The notes under the pieces: model-generated | Databases searched by the model: none | The model's input: the letters and a program-made list of their open reading frames with translations, nothing else | Told to the model about the DNA's origin: nothing | Shown: positions 1 through 7,077 of the stretch, piece by piece | Numbering within the stretch: position 1 is the stretch's first letter | How the letters are laid out: every line of letters begins with the position of its first letter | NCBI GenBank assembly: GCA_947489925.1 | Contig: CANLFK010000107.1 | Location: forward strand, 1-7,806 | DNA length: 7,806 nt | Direction: 5' to 3' | Origin: Candidatus Caenarcanales bacterium | GTDB taxonomy: Bacteria; Cyanobacteriota; Vampirovibrionia; Caenarcaniphilales; Caenarcanaceae | Program-made: the position numbers and the translations under genes

Positions 1-3000
1 GCTCTGCTTGGGCTTTGTATTGCTATGGATAAACCAAAAGGTAGTATTTCTGGGCAAATTCAATTACAAAAAAGCGAATCAAGTCAATTTAAAACTTTTT
101 ACCAAAAAATTAAAACTAAAACTGTTTATGCTTTAGCAACCACTCAGGGAAAAGAAGGAGAAAGCCCAATTAGCCGAGGAGCTTGGATTAATGAGAGCGG
201 AAAATTTCAAATTAATAATTTACCCATTGGCGAATATTCTTTGCAAATTAAAGCCCCTAATTATCAAACCATTTATGAATATGGCATTAATGTTGAGGAA
301 GCCAAAGACACAAATATTAAGCCAAAAAACCTTGAAATCCTTGAAGCTTCGGTTAATGTCGGAGCAAATAAAAGAGTTTTTACAACTAAAGAAAAGCCTT
401 ATTTTTGGGTAAATGCTAGCGGTGCTGATAAAGCTGAAATTAAAATTTATAAAGCAAATATGAAACCATTAATCTTGGCTTATAAAGAAGGACAAAAACA
501 AAATATTGAATTTAGTGATAATTTAAGTTTATTAAAACCAAAGAAAAATATTACTGAACTTTTAGCTTTAGGTGAACCAATTCAAACTTTGGTCAGAGAG
601 CTGAAATCTAATGGTGAAGACTGGACACAAGCTAATATAAAACTCGATAAGCCACTATCAGCTGGAGATTATATTGTTAGTACCACAATTAAAGGCTTAA
701 ATGATAAACAAGATTATGATGCTTTTTGGTTTAGTGTTAGCGATTTGGGTTTAATTATTAAGCAAGCCCCAGACCAGGCTTTAATCAGAGCGGTAAACTT
801 AATTACTTTGCAACCAGAGCCAGGCATTAATATTAATTTATTTCAGTCTTTTAATAATGAAAATACCAAATTGACCGCTTTAAAAACTGGCTCTGATGGC
901 TTTGCAACTTATAAATTTAAAACTCTAAAAGATAATTTGAATTTGTGGGCTTATGCAGAGCAAGCTAATACCGAAAATCGAGCTTATTATGGTTTAAACT
1001 TTTGGCCAGATGCGGTTGAAAGCTATAAAACTTATTTTTACACCGAAAAGCCAGTTTACCGTTTAGGACAGACTGTTTTTTATAAAGGAATTATTAGGCA
1101 AAATCAAAAAACTCCTAAAAATTTAGTTTTAAAACTTGTGCTTGAAGACCCAGACGGAGAAGTTTTAATTCCCGAATTTAATTTAAAAACTAATGCTTTT
1201 GGCAGTTTTAATGGTTTATTTGAAATACCAGCTGATGGCAAAACTGGAGCTTATACGGTTAAAATCACTTATCCAGACGGTACTTTAGATTATGCTTATT
1301 TTGAAATTGCTGAATATAAAAAACCAGAATTTAAAGTTGAAATAATTCCGCTTAAAAAACGAGTGAAAGCTGGTGAAAAGCTAAAAGCCCGAATTAAAGC
1401 TAATTATTATTTTGGTGGAGCAGTGCAAAATGCAAAAATTCAATATTCTATTTATAGTTCCAATGACTGGACAGCTCGCTCAAAGATAATGCCCAGACCT
1501 GCTTATTATCAATATTTTGATGATTGGGAAAATGAAAATTATGAAGATGAATATTATTCAGGTGACCATACTGATGAAGGAAAAGCTAGCCTAGATGAAA
1601 ACGGAGAAGCAATTATTGAAATACAAACCAAAGCAATTGAAGACAAAAATAATAGTCCTTACGGTGATATAAGCGAACAAAAGTATAAAATACAAGCAGA
1701 TATTACTGATATAAGCGGCTCAACCGTAACTGGTAGTGGCTCAGCTCTTATTACAAAAGGGGATTTTGCTTTATTCATTGACACAAACAAATACTTTTAT
1801 ACAGCTGGCGACAAAATTAAAGCCACTATTTCAGCCATAAATTATGATAAAAAACCAGTTTCAGAGCAAAGAATCAAGCTCTCTTTAATTCAATGGAAAT
1901 GGCAAGAGAAAAAAGATAAATATTCCAGAAAAATTATTAGTGAATTGTCTAGTCAAATAACTGATTCAGACGGAAAAAGTGATTTTGAATTTGAATTACC
2001 TAAAAACTTAAATAGCGATTCATATTATTTGAGAGCTGAAAGTGAAGATGGGCAAATAATTAGTGAAAATAGTTTTTGGATTGATAATAATAAAAAGCCA
2101 TTTAAAGCTAATAATGAAGAAACTGACAAACAAGGTTTTGACTTAAAGGCTGATAAGCCAGTTTATAAAGTTGGTGAAACCGCTAAAATTTTAATTAATT
2201 CACCGCTTAATGGCTCTGAAAAAGCTCAGGCAATTATTTCAATGGAAGCTGACAAAATTTATGAATATAAAGTTATTAATATTAATTCGACCGCTCAGAC
2301 TGTTGAAATACCCATCAAAAAAGAATATACACCCAATATTTACTTTGCGGTCGCTTTAATTGACAGTAAACACATTTTACATCAAAATACAATTAATTTA
2401 AAAGTCTCACCAGAAGAGCATTTTTTAAATATTAATATTAAAACCGAAAAGCAAAAATATAAACCAGCTGAAGAAGTTGAATATATAATTGAAGCCAAAT
2501 TCCCCGATGGAAAGCCAGCCGCTAATACTGAAGTTTCGCTTGGAATTGTCGATGAAAGCATTTATGCAATCCGTGAAGAGACCGCTGAAAATATGCAAAA
2601 GTTTTTTTATAAACAAAGATCAAATAGTATTTTAACTTTATGCTCTTTCCCAGAGGAATATTCAGGCGGCCCAGACAAAATTGAACCTTTAATTAGAAAA
2701 GATTTTAAAGATACAGCGGGCTGGTTTCCAAATTTAATAACTGATGGAACTGGAATTGCCAAAATTAAAGTAAAATTACCCGACAATTTGACCTCATGGA
2801 GAGCTACTGCCAGAGCAATCAATCAAGATTTAGATTTAGGTTTTAGCACGCAAAATATAATTAGTACTCAAGATATTGTTTTGCGTTTGGCTTTGCCTCG
2901 TTTTTATACTGAAGGCGACAAAACTCAATTATCAGCCATTGTACATAATTATTCGGAAGACAATCAAAAAATCAATCTTGAATTCGGTCTTTCAGAGCAA

Positions 3001-4911
3001 TTAAAAACTGATAATAAAAATTTAGAGCATCAATTAAATATTGCACCAGACAAAATGGCTAAATTTTCTTTGCCAATTGATTTAATAAAGTCTGGGACAG
3101 CTATTATTCAGGCCAAAGCCTTAACTGATCAAGCTGGGATTGGAGATGCAATTGAAATAAAAGTACCAATTTTACCTTTAGCCGTCGAGGATTTCATTAA
3201 TTTTAGCGGTGTTTTAAAAGAAAATAAACAAGAAAAAGAAATTAATTGGTTTAATAGTTTGCCTTCTGGAGCTAATATTCAAAATATAAATTTAAGTGTA
3301 ACCGCTTCTGGCTTGGGTTCAACCATTAAAGCTTTAAATAATTTAATTGATTATCCATATGGTTGCACCGAACAAACTATGAGCCGTTTAATTCCTTCGA
3401 CTATGGCGGTTAAAATGCAAAAAGACCTAGGAATTACCCTCTCAGATGAGCAACACAATAAATTCACTGAAGTTTACAAACAATCAATTCACAAGCTCAA
3501 AGAAAATCAAACAGCTGATGGAGCTTGGGGTTGGTGGGCTGGAGATAAAAGTAATTTATATTTAACTAATTATGTTTTGGAAGGTTTGTATTTGCTGACC
3601 GAAAGCGGTTTTACAAATACTGATATTATTGATATGCAAGAAAAAGGTCTGAAAGCCTTAATTAAAATGAATTTGGAGCTGGAAAGAGAATTAAATGCTA
3701 AAAATACAAAATTTGAGAATCAATATTCCAAAGACTCACTGATAAATGACTTTGCTTATATGCAATATATTTTTAGACTTTATAAAAGACCAGCTTCGCC
3801 TTCAGTTAAGGATTTTTTCATTCAAAATATAAATAAAGTATCTTTGCAGGCTTTGGCTTATATGAATTTGGTTTGGCCTGAAAAGCAATTTATCGACAAA
3901 ATATGGCAATTAAAGCTGGAATCGGGCGACAATTTAATTTTCTGGAAAGCCGAAAATACTTATAGCTGGACTGATACAGAGCTGACAGCCTTAATTTATC
4001 AAGCTTTATTATTAAATACCGAAAATTATCAATCAGACTTTGACAAAATTAAAAATTATTTACTTCTGCAAAAAGGAAAAGCAGGCTGGGAAAATACCAA
4101 AACGACAGTTCAAGTTCTGAAAGCCCTACTGACTGAAGAAATCCAAAATAGAAATAAAACTTCAGCTAATAATCAAACTATTTTGCCTAATTTTAGCTTA
4201 AATATAATTACTGAAAATATAGTTCAAAATACTGAATTACCTCTTCAATTCGACTTAAATAATTTATATGAGCCCGAAAAAAACCTAGAAATTATTAATA
4301 ATAAAAACAATAAAAATACTAATATAAAACTCGAAAAAAATGGTAATGGAAATCTTTATTATCAGCTTTTAGTCAGCTTTTTGCGTCCGATAAATTATTT
4401 GCCAAAATCTTTACCAGATGGAATTAAACTTGAAAGAAAATTATTTAAACTTGAAACCCAAAAAGACAATAAAACTGATGAATTTAAAATCAACAAAAAA
4501 CCTTTATTTATGAGTAAAGCCAAAAGTGGAGAAATTTTAATTATGCAAATAAGCCTCTCTTGTCCTGGAAAAGCAAAGGGTTTAAATTTACCTTATATTT
4601 TAATTGAAGCTCCTATACCTAGCGGAGCGGAAATACTAAATAATAAAGATGCCAGACAAACTTCACTAGACGAACAAAACAATAATACAAAAACTAATTA
4701 TATTAATTGGTGGACTCATCAGGATATACTAGACGATAAAATTTCTTTCTTTGCAACTAGTTTGGTCTGTGATGAGAAACCGAAAGTCTTTGAATTTATG
4801 TTTAGACCTGAAATCAGCGGCAAATTTAATATAAAACCAGCTCATCTGGAAGGAATGTATACAAAGCAAATCAAAGCCTTTTCCAAAGCGGATATATTAG
4901 AGATTAATTAA
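1..4911 (+). CDS. Bacterial alpha-2-macroglobulin family protein, thioester type; 5'-partial
   Basis: Probable exported protease trap: a protease cuts the bait region, the protein collapses and its thioester bonds to the attacker. The frame is open to base 1, and the codons before the ATG at 25 read ALLGLCIA, a signal-peptide core, so that ATG is internal and the true start lies upstream. Numbering from that Met (1628 residues follow): carboxypeptidase-regulatory-like beta-sandwich about 6-92; macroglobulin domains with the recurring [TA][DEN]K-x-x-Y signature at 340, 587, 709 and 807; VDES, the usual end of the pre-bait part, at 842-845; bait about 848-892; A2M core from DTAGWFP (896); thioester C1114-T-E-Q1117; alpha-toroid helices with TADGAWGWW (1163) and AGWENTKTT (1353); C-terminal bMG10-like domain about 1440-1600. 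Length is normal for the family. The neighbour is convergent, and no PBP1c gene follows, unlike the common enterobacterial order. Family certain; target protease unknown. Confidence 0.95.
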   Translation, partial: ALLGLCIAMDKPKGSISGQIQLQKSESSQFKTFYQKIKTKTVYALATTQGKEGESPISRGAWINESGKFQINNLPIGEYSLQIKAPNYQTIYEYGINVEEAKDTNIKPKNLEILEASVNVGANKRVFTTKEKPYFWVNASGADKAEIKIYKANMKPLILAYKEGQKQNIEFSDNLSLLKPKKNITELLALGEPIQTLVRELKSNGEDWTQANIKLDKPLSAGDYIVSTTIKGLNDKQDYDAFWFSVSDLGLIIKQAPDQALIRAVNLITLQPEPGININLFQSFNNENTKLTALKTGSDGFATYKFKTLKDNLNLWAYAEQANTENRAYYGLNFWPDAVESYKTYFYTEKPVYRLGQTVFYKGIIRQNQKTPKNLVLKLVLEDPDGEVLIPEFNLKTNAFGSFNGLFEIPADGKTGAYTVKITYPDGTLDYAYFEIAEYKKPEFKVEIIPLKKRVKAGEKLKARIKANYYFGGAVQNAKIQYSIYSSNDWTARSKIMPRPAYYQYFDDWENENYEDEYYSGDHTDEGKASLDENGEAIIEIQTKAIEDKNNSPYGDISEQKYKIQADITDISGSTVTGSGSALITKGDFALFIDTNKYFYTAGDKIKATISAINYDKKPVSEQRIKLSLIQWKWQEKKDKYSRKIISELSSQITDSDGKSDFEFELPKNLNSDSYYLRAESEDGQIISENSFWIDNNKKPFKANNEETDKQGFDLKADKPVYKVGETAKILINSPLNGSEKAQAIISMEADKIYEYKVININSTAQTVEIPIKKEYTPNIYFAVALIDSKHILHQNTINLKVSPEEHFLNINIKTEKQKYKPAEEVEYIIEAKFPDGKPAANTEVSLGIVDESIYAIREETAENMQKFFYKQRSNSILTLCSFPEEYSGGPDKIEPLIRKDFKDTAGWFPNLITDGTGIAKIKVKLPDNLTSWRATARAINQDLDLGFSTQNIISTQDIVLRLALPRFYTEGDKTQLSAIVHNYSEDNQKINLEFGLSEQLKTDNKNLEHQLNIAPDKMAKFSLPIDLIKSGTAIIQAKALTDQAGIGDAIEIKVPILPLAVEDFINFSGVLKENKQEKEINWFNSLPSGANIQNINLSVTASGLGSTIKALNNLIDYPYGCTEQTMSRLIPSTMAVKMQKDLGITLSDEQHNKFTEVYKQSIHKLKENQTADGAWGWWAGDKSNLYLTNYVLEGLYLLTESGFTNTDIIDMQEKGLKALIKMNLELERELNAKNTKFENQYSKDSLINDFAYMQYIFRLYKRPASPSVKDFFIQNINKVSLQALAYMNLVWPEKQFIDKIWQLKLESGDNLIFWKAENTYSWTDTELTALIYQALLLNTENYQSDFDKIKNYLLLQKGKAGWENTKTTVQVLKALLTEEIQNRNKTSANNQTILPNFSLNIITENIVQNTELPLQFDLNNLYEPEKNLEIINNKNNKNTNIKLEKNGNGNLYYQLLVSFLRPINYLPKSLPDGIKLERKLFKLETQKDNKTDEFKINKKPLFMSKAKSGEILIMQISLSCPGKAKGLNLPYILIEAPIPSGAEILNNKDARQTSLDEQNNNTKTNYINWWTHQDILDDKISFFATSLVCDEKPKVFEFMFRPEISGKFNIKPAHLEGMYTKQIKAFSKADILEIN

Positions 4912-4964
4912 AGATATTTGTTAAAGTACCTCTGAAAGAAGCCTTTGGGTTAAAAGACTATATT

Positions 4965-6377
4965 TTATTTTTCAGATATTCTCGAAGGTTTTGCTAAAAG
5001 AATGCTTATATTGTCTTTATAAATTATTTGCCATTTTGGAAAACTATAATATTCTTTTGTGTTTAAAAGTAGATATTTCACTTGGTATTTTTGTATAATA
5101 CTTTGATTTGCATGCCTTCTTATTAAAACAAAATCTTTCAAAACACCTTTCCAGCTTGGCATTCGACCATCAATAAAAACCTTAATATTGGGCTTATACC
5201 AAGCAATAAAACCACCCCATTCATATTCAGCTAATATATTTCCTTTTAGGCTTTTTCTTTCGATAAAATCTAAAGCTTTTTGGGGATATTCCTCATAATA
5301 AGCAGTTTCTTGTGTAATTTGCTTAAAACCATTTTGTGACACTTTCAAAGCAAAAGAACTAAAAGATAAAATACCAAGAAAACTAATAAGAAAAGCCAAA
5401 TTAGTATTGTCTAAAAAATATTTCTTGTATTTGTCTAAATAGTGTTCTAGTGAGCGTGCATAAAAAGGTAAACTTAATAAAATAAAAAGAGGAAAATGTC
5501 TTATACTACGCAAAGCTAAAACCGTGAATATCAAAATAATAATAAATTGCAAAAGTTTAGTTTTAAACCTAAAAAGAAAATAATAAAGCGAAATAATATA
5601 AATAATAAAAGGAATAAGCTCACTCTTTCTCAAATCTGGGTTTCTCCATTCTTTTACCAATTCATGTGAAGTTGAATCTAAAAATACCCGAAAAGATTCT
5701 AAATAAATTTGAAAATGATACGGATTAATTAAAGTAGCCAAAAAACATAAAATAAAAATAAAAGCTTTGTATTTAAATATTTTTTTCTTTTTATACGAAC
5801 AAAGCAAATCTAGGCCTAATATAGCTAAACCAATAATTACGGCTCCATGAAAATTAGCCCAAATTAAAAATAAAACGGGAAAATATTTGTATTTTTTTAA
5901 TTTCTGAGAATAAACAATTCCCCAAAAACAGCTTGCAAAAAATAAAGAAACTACTTGTGCTCTAATGCCTAAACAACAGCTAGAAATAAATAAACCCAAT
6001 GAAAAGCATAGCCATAAAGTTATACTTTTTATTTTAGGGTGAATTAAATGCAAAATATTATAAAAACTAAAAAAACTTAAACCCGAAAAAATAATTGCTG
6101 AAAGTATAAAATTATTATTAGATAACTTATAAAAAATATACATACAAACATTCAAAAGCCATTCATGGTCAATCCATTCGTAGCCCGAAAGCGTATAACT
6201 ATAAATATCTTTGAAGTGAATGCCAGTTTTTAGAACATCCTGACCAACTTTTAAATGCCACCAAAGATCTGGATCAGTGCTTGGATCAAAGTGTTTGTAT
6301 ATAATTAAGCTAAAAATAAATATAATTAGAAGCCCAGTAATACAATTTTTGGAGTATGTTTTTAAGATATTATTCAT
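4965..6377 (-). CDS. Polytopic membrane protein, uncharacterised GT-C-like glycosyltransferase family
   Basis: 470 residues with roughly ten hydrophobic membrane segments (first at about 13-28, last about 327-345) and a soluble C-terminal domain of about 120 residues. Motifs I recognise from a widespread uncharacterised family: PDLWWHLKVG at 36-45, DIYSYT near 57-62 and DHEW at 70-73 in the first outside loop, WANFHG at 173-178, NPY at 218-220, EWRNPDL at 243-249, RHFPLF at 293-298, EWGG at 385-388 and FIDGR at 401-405. Acidic residues in the first large loop (D35, D37, D70, E72) match where GT-C enzymes such as protein mannosyltransferases hold catalytic acids, so use of a polyprenyl-phosphate sugar is plausible, but substrate and activity are unknown. 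The ATG is the only start before an in-frame TAA 12 nt upstream. An AGGA abuts it with no spacer, so initiation looks atypical. The gene converges on the macroglobulin gene with a 53-bp gap and stands alone in the window. Confidence 0.85.
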   Translation of the reverse strand: MNNILKTYSKNCITGLLIIFIFSLIIYKHFDPSTDPDLWWHLKVGQDVLKTGIHFKDIYSYTLSGYEWIDHEWLLNVCMYIFYKLSNNNFILSAIIFSGLSFFSFYNILHLIHPKIKSITLWLCFSLGLFISSCCLGIRAQVVSLFFASCFWGIVYSQKLKKYKYFPVLFLIWANFHGAVIIGLAILGLDLLCSYKKKKIFKYKAFIFILCFLATLINPYHFQIYLESFRVFLDSTSHELVKEWRNPDLRKSELIPFIIYIISLYYFLFRFKTKLLQFIIILIFTVLALRSIRHFPLFILLSLPFYARSLEHYLDKYKKYFLDNTNLAFLISFLGILSFSSFALKVSQNGFKQITQETAYYEEYPQKALDFIERKSLKGNILAEYEWGGFIAWYKPNIKVFIDGRMPSWKGVLKDFVLIRRHANQSIIQKYQVKYLLLNTKEYYSFPKWQIIYKDNISILLAKPSRISEK

Positions 6378-6389
6378 TCCTTTTTTGTT

Positions 6390-6401
6390 TTAATTCGTCA
6401 T
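6390..6401 (-). other. Possible three-codon upstream mini-ORF
   Basis: On the minus strand, ATG ACG AAT TAA ends 12 nt before the ATG of the membrane-protein gene and lies in the same frame. A purine run (AAAGGGAAAG) sits upstream at a plausible ribosome-binding distance, whereas the main ATG has its AGGA directly abutting. This could be a minimal leader with reinitiation, the remnant of a longer N-terminus cut off by an ochre codon, or chance in A+T-rich DNA. Confidence 0.2.
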
Positions 6402-6410
6402 AAAAAAATC

Positions 6411-6443
6411 TTTCCCTTTGTTTATTGTGTTTTCCCTTGTTTT
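6411..6443 (-). repeat. Short direct repeat, 20-bp spacing, upstream of the membrane-protein gene
   Basis: TTTCCCTTTGTTT at 6411-6423 recurs as TTTCCCTTGTTTT at 6431-6443, starts 20 bp apart (about two helical turns). In the sense of the minus-strand gene it reads as two A/G-rich boxes around AAGGGAAA, 34 to 66 nt before the ATG. This could be a regulator site or simple low-complexity sequence. Confidence 0.3.
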
Positions 6444-6500
6444 CTTTAAGATTTTGCAAATTGCAAGCCAAGCTTTTAAGCTTAATGTAACTATTCAATG

Positions 6501-6546
6501 AATATTCTCAGCCAATTAAATGAATTAGGGCAAATATGAGAATGTT
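6501..6546. promoter_or_regulatory. 46-nt extended stem-loop in the divergent intergenic region
   Basis: AATATTCTCA at 6501-6510 pairs with TGAGAATGTT at 6537-6546 (ten pairs, one of them G-U). Inside, GCC at 6511-6513 can pair with GGC at 6529-6531 and AATT at 6514-6517 with AATT at 6523-6526, leaving a five-base loop. It ends 74 nt before the pilin-like ATG. No plus-strand gene precedes it, so it is unlikely to terminate one; a 5'-UTR structure or operator is more plausible. It matches no riboswitch class I know. Confidence 0.45.
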
Positions 6547-6560
6547 TTAATTAATTAGGG
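6523..6560 (+). repeat. AATTAGGG direct repeat, 30-bp spacing
   Basis: AATTAGGG occurs at 6523-6530 and 6553-6560, starts exactly 30 bp apart, each followed within a few bases by AAAT. The first copy lies inside the stem-loop and the second between it and the pilin-like gene. Spacing near three helical turns fits paired binding sites on one DNA face, but with only two copies chance is not excluded. Confidence 0.35.
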
Positions 6561-6610
6561 GGTAAATCTTAATTGTCATAAAAACAAAGTAATATTCAAC
6601 GGAGCCACAA

Positions 6611-6614
6611 AGGA
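6611..6614 (+). promoter_or_regulatory. Ribosome binding site of the pilin-like gene
   Basis: AGGA lies six bases before the ATG at 6621, an ideal Shine-Dalgarno spacing. It supports this small frame as real and fixes its start. It is the best-placed ribosome binding site visible in the window. Confidence 0.7.
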
Positions 6615-6620
6615 ATTATT

Positions 6621-6851
6621 ATGATTCAAGTTAAAAATATTTTTAAGCGTTTAATAGAAGAGGAAGATGCCGCTTTAGACCAATGGATTACCGTTTTGGT
6701 ATTAGCCATCTTAGCTATTATTATTTTCTTAGCCCTCAAAAAACCAATTGCCGATATGTTAACCGGTGCTGTTTCAAAAGTTGGATCAGAAACTAATGGG
6801 TTATTTAACAATACTGATAATGGAGAAAAAACTGGACTGCCGCAAAGATAA
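6621..6851 (+). CDS. Small single-pass membrane protein, Flp/type IVb pilin-like
   Basis: 76 residues: a charged N-terminus with KRLIEEED at 9-16, one hydrophobic helix at about 23-39 (ITVLVLAILAIIIFLAL), a KK stop, then a short polar Gly/Asn/Thr-rich tail. Size and order match Flp pilins, in which a basic then acidic leader is cut by a prepilin peptidase just before the helix. Two hallmarks are weak: the Gly before the cut would be D16 or A17, and the Glu at mature position five would be D20 (AALDQW against the usual ATAIEY). No tad genes (ATPase, TadB/C, CpaB, peptidase) are visible. A good Shine-Dalgarno and clean 3' end argue for a real gene. Alternatives are a pseudopilin or another small membrane peptide. 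Downstream lies only the repeat region, so it appears monocistronic. Confidence 0.65.
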   Translation: MIQVKNIFKRLIEEEDAALDQWITVLVLAILAIIIFLALKKPIADMLTGAVSKVGSETNGLFNNTDNGEKTGLPQR

Positions 6852-6871
6852 ATTTATTGGTTGAATCGTTT

Positions 6872-6912
6872 GAATCACAGATTGGCACAGATAACACGGA
6901 TTTCACAGATAT
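6872..6912 (-). repeat. ATCTGTG-unit array, minus orientation
   Basis: Four CACAGAT-type units (reverse complement of ATCTGTG) start at 6876, 6886, 6895 (CACGGAT) and 6904, so the period is 9-10 bp. The block begins with GAATC, and a further GAATC lies exactly 9 bp upstream at 6863. It follows the stop codon of the pilin-like gene closely and forms the left arm of a large palindrome. Degenerate TCTGTG-type intergenic repeats occur in many bacterial genomes, from memory; I cannot name a catalogued family. Confidence 0.8.
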
Positions 6913-7014
6913 TTAAGTCTAGTTTTTCCATAGCAAATTAGAGTTTCTCTCAAAGCCGAAAGACAAAGCCTAAAGTATCTGTGTCATCTTTTAATCTGCG
7001 TCCATCTGTGATTC
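6872..7014. repeat. Large imperfect palindrome made by the two opposed arrays
   Basis: GAATCACAGAT at 6872-6882 pairs perfectly with ATCTGTGATTC at 7004-7014. Further in, CACAGATA at 6904-6911 pairs with TATCTGTG at 6976-6983, with partial pairing between. The arms are about 40 nt around a loop of about 64 nt that contains no gene. It could form a long hairpin in RNA, possibly ending pilin-gene transcription, or it could be a palindromic repeat element with no transcriptional role. Confidence 0.65.
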
Positions 7015-7021
7015 AGAAATT
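6976..7021 (+). repeat. ATCTGTG-unit array, plus orientation
   Basis: Units start at 6977 (ATCTGTG), 6986 (ATCTTTT), 6994 (ATCTGCG) and 7004 (ATCTGTG), giving a period of 8-10 bp, and end in ATTCAGAAATT. The block is the inverted partner of the array at 6872-6912. The 16 bases CTGTGATTCAGAAATT at 7006-7021 recur exactly at 7734-7749 ahead of the tandem gene copy. Confidence 0.8.
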
Positions 7022-7037
7022 AGAGAAATCATAGTTT

Positions 7038-7070
7038 GTCATCTTTTAATCAGTGTAATCCCAGTTCAAG
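7038..7070 (+). repeat. Third, decayed ATCTGTG-unit array
   Basis: ATCTTTT at 7041, ATCAGTG at 7049 and ATCCCAG at 7058 keep the 8-9 bp period but are more degenerate. The block opens with GTCATCTTTTAATC, an exact 14-base copy of 6983-6996, 55 bp further on, and closes with TTCAAGA where the better array has ATTCAGA. It probably arose by duplication of the preceding array followed by drift. Confidence 0.55.
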
Positions 7071-7077
7071 ACAAAAA

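Noticed and set aside
25..27. ATG at 25 as the true start of the macroglobulin
   Set aside because: The frame stays open to base 1 with hydrophobic signal-peptide-like codons, no suitable Shine-Dalgarno precedes the ATG, and starting there would remove the export signal.
191..412. Open frame on the + strand inside the macroglobulin gene
   Set aside because: It is an out-of-frame overlap with an unquestioned coding region, with no domain or start signal of its own.
2425..2822. Two short minus-strand open frames antisense to the macroglobulin
   Set aside because: They lie opposite conserved macroglobulin domains and show no ribosome binding site or recognisable protein; they are composition shadows.
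4931..4976. Possible bidirectional terminator between the convergent genes
   Set aside because: TCTGAAAGA and TTTTTCAGA can pair over nine positions including one G-U, but the loop is 28 nt, the stem is A+T-rich, there is no clear following T-tract, and the right arm enters the minus-strand gene.
6454..6483. TTGCAA and AAGCTT doublets as operators, and TTGCAA...TAATGT as a promoter
   Set aside because: Each is a short self-palindromic hexamer repeated once; the promoter match is poor and such patterns are expected by chance in A+T-rich intergenic DNA.
6561..6620. Cyclic-di-GMP or other riboswitch before the pilin-like gene
   Set aside because: I looked for conserved aptamer cores of known classes and found none; only the upstream stem-loop is structured.
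6626..6811. Minus-strand open frame antisense to the pilin-like gene
   Set aside because: The plus-strand frame has a well-spaced AGGA and a sensible membrane-protein layout; the antisense frame has neither.
6872..7068. CRISPR array
   Set aside because: Units are 7-10 bp, degenerate, contiguous and in both orientations; there are no 25-35 bp repeats with unique spacers.
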